54,109 nucleotides of DNA, taken from NCBI GenBank assembly GCA_964396385.1, contig CAYNFH010000015.1:1-54109 (forward strand), read 5' to 3'. Below are positions 49,303-54,109 of the stretch, piece by piece. The notes below the pieces were generated by a model, which did no database searches, had not been told where the DNA came from, and worked only from the letters and a program-made list of their open reading frames with translations. The translations under genes and the position numbers were made by a program. How positions within the stretch are numbered: the stretch's first letter is position 1; every line of letters begins with the position of its first letter. This DNA comes from CAYNFH01 sp964396385. GTDB lineage: Bacteria > Armatimonadota > Chthonomonadetes > Chthonomonadales > CAJBBX01.

Positions 49303-50931
49303 CTAGTGCCCCATGTCCGCTCCCGCGGGGGCGGAGCCGCTGCCGCGCAGCAGGAACACCAGCGGCGAGACCAGCACCACCACAATGGCCACGAGCTGAA
49401 AGGCATCGTTGAACGCCTGGGTGGTCGCCTGCACCTGCACCGTTCCCGCGATGAGGTGCAGCGCCGCCGCCTTGGCGCTCGCCAGGTCGTATCCCCTGGA
49501 TACCAGCCCGCCGGTCAGCATCCGGAGCCGCTGCTCGTACATCGCGTTCCCGCTGTAGATGTTCGAGCCCAGGAAGGTCTGGTGCACCTGCGTCCGGTTG
49601 GTCAGGTACGTCCCCAGCACCGCGATCCCGAAGGACCCGCCTAGCTGGCGCATCAGGTTCATCAGCGCCGCACCCTGCGCTATCTCGGCGCCCTTGAGCT
49701 GCGAGAACGCGGCGAGCGTGATGGGCAGGAATAGGAAGCCCAGCCCCAGCCCGCGGATGATCAACGCCGTCCGTGTGTCCGGCTCGCCGCTCATGGTCGT
49801 CAGGTGGCCCAGCGACCACATGGCCGTGACGAACATGGTCATCCCGAAGATGATCAGGTAGCGCGGGTGGATGAGCTGCTTTCTGCCGTTCAGCAGCCGG
49901 CCGCACAGGATGGCGCTGACGCCGGTGGCGATGCCGCCCGGCAGCATCACCAGTCCGGTAATGGTGGCCGTGAACCCCAGAACGTCCTGCACGAAGAGCG
50001 GGAACAGGAACACGCCGCCGTACAGCCCGAACCCCAGCGCGATGAACAGGATCAGCGAACCGCTCAGGTTCCAGTGCCGCAGCACGCGGAAGTTGACCAC
50101 CGGGTGCCGGTTGCGCGGAGACAGCTCCCACGCGATGAGCGACACGATGCAGACCACCGCCAGGATGGCCAGCCGCGTGATGGTCGCGCTCTCGAACCAG
50201 TCGTCCTGGTTGCCCTCCTCCAGCACGTACTGGAGGCTGCCCAGCCCCACCGCCAGCAGCGCGATGCCGCCCCAGTCCACGTTCGTCACCCGCTTCTGGA
50301 AGGGCGAATCGGCCAGAAACGTGTAGACCAGCGCCGCGGCGACCAATCCGATGGGCAGGTTCACGAAGAACACCCACGGCCACGACCAGTTGTCCGTGAT
50401 CCATCCGCCCACGGTGGGGCCGATGGTCGGCGCCACGATGATGCCGAGCATGTAGATCCCCTGCACCGTGCCCTGCTGCTCCTTGGGGAATATCTCCCGC
50501 AGCGTGGACTGCGCCGTGGAAAGGAGCGCAGCGCCGCCCGAACCCTGGATGATGCGCCAGAACACGAGCTGCAGCAGCGTGTGCGACGTCCCGCAGAAGA
50601 AGGAGGCCAGCAGGAAGAGCAGGATGGAGCCGGTGAGGTACCGCTTCCGTCCGAATCGGCCTGAGAGCCAGGCGGTCATCGGCAGCACCACCACGTTGGA
50701 CAGGATGTACCCCGTGGAGACCCATCCGATCTCCTCCGCCGTCGCGCCCAGGTTCCCCGCCATCTGCGGCATGGCCACATTGACGATGGTGGTGTCCAGC
50801 ACCTCCAGGATCGCGGCCGTGATCAGGCCCACCAGGATGAGCCACTTGTACGGCAGGTCCTCGGTCTGCTCGCGCGCCACCGGCGCCGGAGTCGGCATCC
50901 GTATCGGTCTTGCTGCTACGTTTGTTGCCAT
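49303..50931 (-). CDS. EmrB/QacA-type MFS drug exporter (DHA2)
   Basis: A 542-residue transporter with about 14 helices. Motif A is WLSGRFGRKRYLTGSILLFL. Motif C is GGAALLSTAQSTL in context with the antiporter block IMIGPTxGG, here IIVAPTIGPTVGGWI. It exports toxic hydrophobic compounds with proton exchange across the inner membrane, joined to the outer membrane by the adaptor gene just upstream (TAATG overlap). No outer-membrane gene lies in this operon, so it may use a shared TolC. Confidence 0.93.
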   Translation of the reverse strand: MATNVAARPIRMPTPAPVAREQTEDLPYKWLILVGLITAAILEVLDTTIVNVAMPQMAGNLGATAEEIGWVSTGYILSNVVVLPMTAWLSGRFGRKRYLTGSILLFLLASFFCGTSHTLLQLVFWRIIQGSGGAALLSTAQSTLREIFPKEQQGTVQGIYMLGIIVAPTIGPTVGGWITDNWSWPWVFFVNLPIGLVAAALVYTFLADSPFQKRVTNVDWGGIALLAVGLGSLQYVLEEGNQDDWFESATITRLAILAVVCIVSLIAWELSPRNRHPVVNFRVLRHWNLSGSLILFIALGFGLYGGVFLFPLFVQDVLGFTATITGLVMLPGGIATGVSAILCGRLLNGRKQLIHPRYLIIFGMTMFVTAMWSLGHLTTMSGEPDTRTALIIRGLGLGFLFLPITLAAFSQLKGAEIAQGAALMNLMRQLGGSFGIAVLGTYLTNRTQVHQTFLGSNIYSGNAMYEQRLRMLTGGLVSRGYDLASAKAAALHLIAGTVQVQATTQAFNDAFQLVAIVVVLVSPLVFLLRGSGSAPAGADMGH

Positions 50932-52595
50932 TACCGCAGGTCTATCGTCGCTGTCACGGACATCCCCTGCCGCAGGTTGGCTATCTCGTCCGCGTGAGCG
51001 TACTTCGGGTCGTCTCCTCGCTTCGCCGGGACGAGCTGGATGCGCACCGGGACGCGCTGCACCACCTTCGTGAAGTTGCCGCTCGCGTTGTCCGCCGGCA
51101 GCAGCGAGATCGCCGATCCGGTCGCCTCATTCACGCTCTGCACCCGGCCCTTGAAAACGCGGCCCGGGAAGGAGTCCACCTCCACCTTGGCTGGTTCGCC
51201 CGGTCGGACGCCCTTTAGCTGCGTCTCCTTGAAGTTGGCCGTCACCCACACGGTGTCGCCCTGCGTCATGGTGATGATGTTCTGTCCCGGCGAGAGCGAC
51301 GCTCCCACGTTGGCCGTCTTCTTCACTACCGTGCCGTCCGCCGGCGCGTAGATGTAGGTGTTCCGCTCCGCTACCTTGGCATTCTCCAGCGCGGCGCGCG
51401 CCTGCTCCGCCTGAGCCTTCGCCGTCGCCACCTGCTTGCGGCGCAGGTCCACCTGCTCGCGGTTGGCAAGCGCGGCGCTCAGGTCCGCCTCGGCCTGGCC
51501 TGTCTGCTGCGCGCTGGCCGTCACGTTGGTCTGCTGGATGCCGACCTGCGTGCCATTCGCCTGCGCCAGCGCCACGTCCGCCCGCGCTACCTGCACCTGC
51601 TTCCGCGCGGCGGCGGCCGCCTGCCGCGCCGCGTTGAGCTGCGCCTGGGCCTGCCGCACTCCCTCCCTGGCCTGGTTCACCTGGCTCTGCGCTTCCGCCG
51701 CCTGCTCGCGCGCCGCTACCAGCGCCGCCTCCGAGGAGGTAGCCGCCGCCTGGGCCGCCTCATACTGCTGCTGCGAGATGGCCTGCTCCGCCGCCAGCTC
51801 GCCGTACCGCTCCACGTCCTTGGCCGTGCGCTGCGCGTCCGCCTGGGCGGCCTGGATGTGGGCCGCCACCGCCGCGGCGTTGCGCTGCGCCGTCAGCACC
51901 GCCTGCTGCGCGGCCGAAACGCCCGCCTGGGCCGTCATCACCTGCGCCTGCGCCTGCTCCGCCTGGGCCTGCGCCGCCGCCAGCCGGCTCTCCGCTTCGG
52001 CCACCTGATTGCGCACGGTGTTGATCGTGAGCGAGACCTGCTGGGTCGCCCCGACGGTGCGGGCGCGCTGCGCCCCGATGGCCGCCTCTGCACGGGCTAT
52101 GCCTGCCTGCGTGGACTGCTCCTCGAACTGAAGGCTGCTCTCCGCCTGCGGCACCTGCGTCAGCGCGGCGGCGTACGCCGCCTGCGCCTGCCGTAGCGCG
52201 GCCTGCTCGGAGCTGTCGTCCAGCCGGGCGATGAGCTGCCCCTTCTTGACCGCATCGCCCTCGTCCACCTGGAGTTGGCTCAGCGTGCCCCCGATGATGG
52301 GGCTCACGTTCACCAGGTTGCCGGTGATGTAGGCGTCATCCGTATTCACGTGGGTCTGGCTATAGTGCAGCTTGTTCGCGCCCACCACGCCGGCCGCGGA
52401 CAGCACCCCCAGCACGAACAGAGCGGCGATGCCCCTGGCCACGGGCGAGAGCCCGCGCTTCTTCTGCGCAGGCTGATCCGGCTGCTCGCCGGCATCCGGC
52501 ACGGTACGCTCATCGGCTACGGGCGCCGCGTGCCCGCTCCCGTGTCCGTTCTTCTCCTGTTTGCCCCGGGTCGGGGCTTCTAACACTGTCGCCAT
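50931..52595 (-). CDS. EmrA/HlyD-type adaptor protein
   Basis: A 554-residue protein with a cytoplasmic N-terminus rich in charged residues and one helix (GIAALFVLGVLSAAGVVGAN, about 52-72). Biotinyl-lipoyl halves (VSPIIGGTLSQLQVDEGDAV, IYAPADGTVVKKTANVGASL) flank a very long Ala/Gln coiled-coil hairpin (about 125-415). That is much longer than the ~100 residues of EmrA, so its reach is greater. It begins 2 nt after the TetR stop and overlaps the EmrB-type gene by one base. Confidence 0.92.
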   Translation of the reverse strand: MATVLEAPTRGKQEKNGHGSGHAAPVADERTVPDAGEQPDQPAQKKRGLSPVARGIAALFVLGVLSAAGVVGANKLHYSQTHVNTDDAYITGNLVNVSPIIGGTLSQLQVDEGDAVKKGQLIARLDDSSEQAALRQAQAAYAAALTQVPQAESSLQFEEQSTQAGIARAEAAIGAQRARTVGATQQVSLTINTVRNQVAEAESRLAAAQAQAEQAQAQVMTAQAGVSAAQQAVLTAQRNAAAVAAHIQAAQADAQRTAKDVERYGELAAEQAISQQQYEAAQAAATSSEAALVAAREQAAEAQSQVNQAREGVRQAQAQLNAARQAAAAARKQVQVARADVALAQANGTQVGIQQTNVTASAQQTGQAEADLSAALANREQVDLRRKQVATAKAQAEQARAALENAKVAERNTYIYAPADGTVVKKTANVGASLSPGQNIITMTQGDTVWVTANFKETQLKGVRPGEPAKVEVDSFPGRVFKGRVQSVNEATGSAISLLPADNASGNFTKVVQRVPVRIQLVPAKRGDDPKYAHADEIANLRQGMSVTATIDLR

Positions 52596-52597
52596 CT

Positions 52598-53218
52598 CTA
52601 TTTCCTCTCAACACCCCGTAGCAGCAGGTCCGCCAGGGACCGCGCCATCGCCTCCACTCCGGCCCGGTCCGCCCGTTGCGCGTCGCTCAGGTTAAACGGG
52701 AGCAGCGCGTTCATGGCGAGCACCATGGCCCTGGCCACATTGTCCGGATCCGGCACTTCGAACTCTCCACGCGCCGCCCCCTCCGCCAGCACGTTGGAGA
52801 CGATGCGCGCTTCCGAATCCTGGTGGTACGCCCGCTTGGCGAGCAGCTCCGCGCGCAGGCCGGCGAACAGGTCGTCGATGCTCTGCGAGTACCGCTCGGC
52901 GCTGTCCAGTCCGAACCGGACGCGCAGCGTGAGCATCTCCCGGATGCGCGCCCCCGGCGCGCCTTCGCGGCCGCCAATCGACCGCATCGCCTCGTGCAGC
53001 CGCTCGTAGTAGCGGTCCAGCCAGGCGAGGGCCACCTCTTCCTTGCTGCGGAAGTAGAGATAGAAGGTGGCGCGGCTGATGCGCGCCTCCTGCGCGATGT
53101 CTTCCACCGTGGTCTTGCGGTAGCCGTAGCGCTGGAAGAGGCGGTCTGTCGCCTCCATCACCGTCTCCCGCACGTCCGGTTTAGTTGCTGCCTGCTTCAT
53201 GGTTAGCTTCTCGGTCAT
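52598..53218 (-). CDS. TetR-family repressor of the efflux operon
   Basis: About 206 residues. The N-terminal TetR HTH (about 15-65) is VMEATDRLFQRYGYRKTTVE and ARISRATFYLYFRSKEEV. The C-terminal ligand domain follows (RFGLDSAERYSQSIDDLFAG, VARAMVLAMNALLPFNLSDA). It leads the operon TetR-EmrA-EmrB and probably represses it. An imperfect inverted repeat (53220-53243) and a TATAAT (53249-53244) lie at its start. ATG 53218 is chosen; ATG 53200 or a start further upstream is possible. Confidence 0.88.
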   Translation of the reverse strand: MTEKLTMKQAATKPDVRETVMEATDRLFQRYGYRKTTVEDIAQEARISRATFYLYFRSKEEVALAWLDRYYERLHEAMRSIGGREGAPGARIREMLTLRVRFGLDSAERYSQSIDDLFAGLRAELLAKRAYHQDSEARIVSNVLAEGAARGEFEVPDPDNVARAMVLAMNALLPFNLSDAQRADRAGVEAMARSLADLLLRGVERK

Positions 53219-53219
53219 A

Positions 53220-53243
53220 TAGACATATTCCATTTTCTGTCTA
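53220..53243. promoter_or_regulatory. Candidate TetR operator
   Basis: TAGACA (53220-53225) and TGTCTA (53238-53243) form an inverted repeat with 12 nt between, beside a minus-strand TATAAT at 53249-53244. Position at the repressor's own start codon suits autorepression. Short arms make this tentative. Confidence 0.45.
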
Positions 53244-53260
53244 ATTATACCACATCTGCG

Positions 53261-53384
53261 GGTTGAAGGTTGAAGGTTGAATGTTGAATGTGAACTGTAC
53301 AAAGCGGTGGTTTCCAAATCGGAAGCCACTTCAGAGGCAGGGCGTACTGCGGCGGTTCCGGCCTTCAACCTTCAACCTTCAACC
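53261..53384. repeat. Inverted heptamer arrays GGTTGAA x4 / TTCAACC x3
   Basis: GGTTGAA x3 plus TGTTGAA (53261-53288) and TTCAACC x3 (53364-53384) are reverse complements. They bracket 75 nt that encodes nothing I recognise. The element lies between the divergent tetR and apbE genes. Confidence 0.88.
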
Positions 53385-53404
53385 CTCCCAGGTAGAATCC
53401 ACCT

Positions 53405-54109
53405 ATGGAAGAGATCACGAAGCGCGCCTGCCATGCCATGAACACCCTGTTCGAGGTGGCGCTGTGGGGGCGCGAGCCGGCCTATCTCCGCACCGTGGCG
53501 GAGGAAACGCTGGAGGAGGTGCGGCGGCTGGAGCAGCAGCTCAGCTTCTTCCGCGCGGACAGCCACGTGCGCGACCTCAACCTGCACGCCGCCGAAGGGC
53601 CCGTTCCCGTGGACCCGCGCCTGTTCCGCCTGCTGGAGCGCGCGCGACAGCTCAACGAGGAGACGGAGGGCGGCTTTGACATCACCATCGCGCCTCTGCT
53701 CAAGGCCTGGCGATTTGTGGGCGGGAGCGGCGCCATGGCGGACGAGGCGGAGGTGGAGGCGGCCCGCGAGGTGACCGGAATGCATCTGGTGGAGCTGGAT
53801 CCGGAGGCCTGCACCGTCCGCTTCCTCCGGCCGGGAGTAATGATCGACCTGGGCGCCATCGGCAAGGGGTACGCCATCGAAGAGGCGGCCGAGATAGTGC
53901 GGGATGCACTGGACGGGCACGGCGGCGCGCTCATCCACGGCGGCACGAGCACAGTGCAGGCGGTTGGAGGTCAGCCGGACGGCTCAGCCTGGCCAGTCGC
54001 CATCCGGAATCCGCTGGACGCGGAAGCGGGCGAGCGGGCGAATCCGGAATCCGAACCTTCAACCTTCAACCGGGGTGCCCAGCCCCGCCACCGGTCCGAG
54101 GGGCTGGGA
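53405..54109 (+). CDS. apbE: FAD:protein FMN transferase ApbE (3' end cut by window)
   Basis: 235 codons without a stop from ATG 53405 to the window end. ApbE attaches FMN to threonine in Nqr/Rnf-type and other redox proteins outside or at the membrane. Features: MNTLFEVALWGREPAYLRTV, LEQQLSFFRADSHVRDLNLH, GGFDITIAPLLKAW, VMIDLGAIGKGYAIEEAAEI and ALIHGGTSTVQAVGG (active-site region). After IRNPLDAEAGE the frame runs through a TTCAACC repeat (NPESEPSTFNRG), which is not seen in usual ApbE sequences at this point. No signal peptide or lipobox is seen at this start; an upstream start is not excluded. Confidence 0.88.
   Translation, partial: MEEITKRACHAMNTLFEVALWGREPAYLRTVAEETLEEVRRLEQQLSFFRADSHVRDLNLHAAEGPVPVDPRLFRLLERARQLNEETEGGFDITIAPLLKAWRFVGGSGAMADEAEVEAAREVTGMHLVELDPEACTVRFLRPGVMIDLGAIGKGYAIEEAAEIVRDALDGHGGALIHGGTSTVQAVGGQPDGSAWPVAIRNPLDAEAGERANPESEPSTFNRGAQPRHRSEGLG
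54058..54071. repeat. Heptamer array TTCAACC x2 inside apbE
   Basis: Two exact units, read in frame in apbE. The same heptamer forms the right arm of the element at 53261-53384. The window ends 38 nt further, so an inverted partner cannot be checked. Confidence 0.8.

Noticed and set aside
49283..50845. 520-codon minus-strand frame alongside the EmrB-type gene
   Set aside because: Same strand but a different frame of the transporter; His/Gly/Arg-rich and without membrane segments.
1..54109. tRNA and rRNA genes
   Set aside because: No acceptor/T-loop pattern or rRNA-like stretch was noticed by eye. A covariance-model scan would be decisive and was not possible.

Overview
The window reads as a GC-rich chromosome fragment from a diderm, free-living bacterium. 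It carries a TolC/RND/adaptor efflux set, lipoprotein and Sec signal peptides, periplasmic redox proteins, dapF and recR. Fe-S/cytochrome genes, a GH1-type/DUF362 fusion, pyruvate-formate-lyase-like genes, LacI/GH13 sugar genes and many secreted repeat proteins would fit Armatimonadota or a neighbouring phylum. That placement is inference and no marker here proves it. A run of ten Ns at 22525-22534 shows this is a gapped assembly. Both ends cut genes: a cytochrome c gene on the left and apbE on the right.

Layout. 1-7.9 kb: di-heme cytochrome, a secreted six-repeat protein, a SufR-like regulator with two small membrane proteins, a GH1-DUF362 fusion, and small secreted proteins. 8.0-16.9 kb: a two-component system followed on the same strand by a complete tripartite RND efflux system, with three tandem regulator-like sites in front. 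17.1-23.6 kb: a co-directional run of DUF1259, YVTN propeller, thioredoxin-cytochrome, MFS, a truncated chromate-resistance fragment, a second propeller and a Cj0069-type ATP-grasp gene. 23.6-26.6 kb: minus-strand small secreted and membrane proteins, two of which end in the same residues CNSLRIE, and a broken HAF/IPT secreted protein. 27-34 kb: a TolB-like secreted propeller, then an ECF sigma factor, a TPR-CHAT protease, a zinc-finger anti-sigma-like protein and a subtilisin. 34-37 kb: a breakpoint zone with truncated genes on either side of an AbrB/PIN toxin-antitoxin pair. 37-45 kb: a pyruvate-formate-lyase relative that lacks both radical residues, dapF, recR, a sugar-binding lipoprotein and a large TPR protein. 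45-49 kb: a secreted alpha-amylase and its convergent LacI-type regulator, each with a matching operator. 49-54 kb: a TetR-EmrA-EmrB drug-efflux operon and apbE.

Two signals go beyond ordinary annotation. (1) Seven copies of a bipartite promoter-like motif, TGTATYT followed after 17 nt by CTC, were found. They lie upstream of the subtilisin, the anti-sigma/CHAT/ECF operon, the TolB-like propeller, the HAF/IPT gene and two Gly-rich secreted proteins. The simplest reading is an autoregulated ECF regulon that links two proteases, a sigma factor and secreted proteins. (2) Short tandem arrays made of 7-nt (sometimes 8-nt) units of many different sequences are scattered through 29-54 kb. They often touch stop codons, often form inverted pairs, and in places are read in frame inside genes such as dapF, the TPR gene and apbE. 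No tRNA, rRNA, CRISPR array or transposase gene was recognised.
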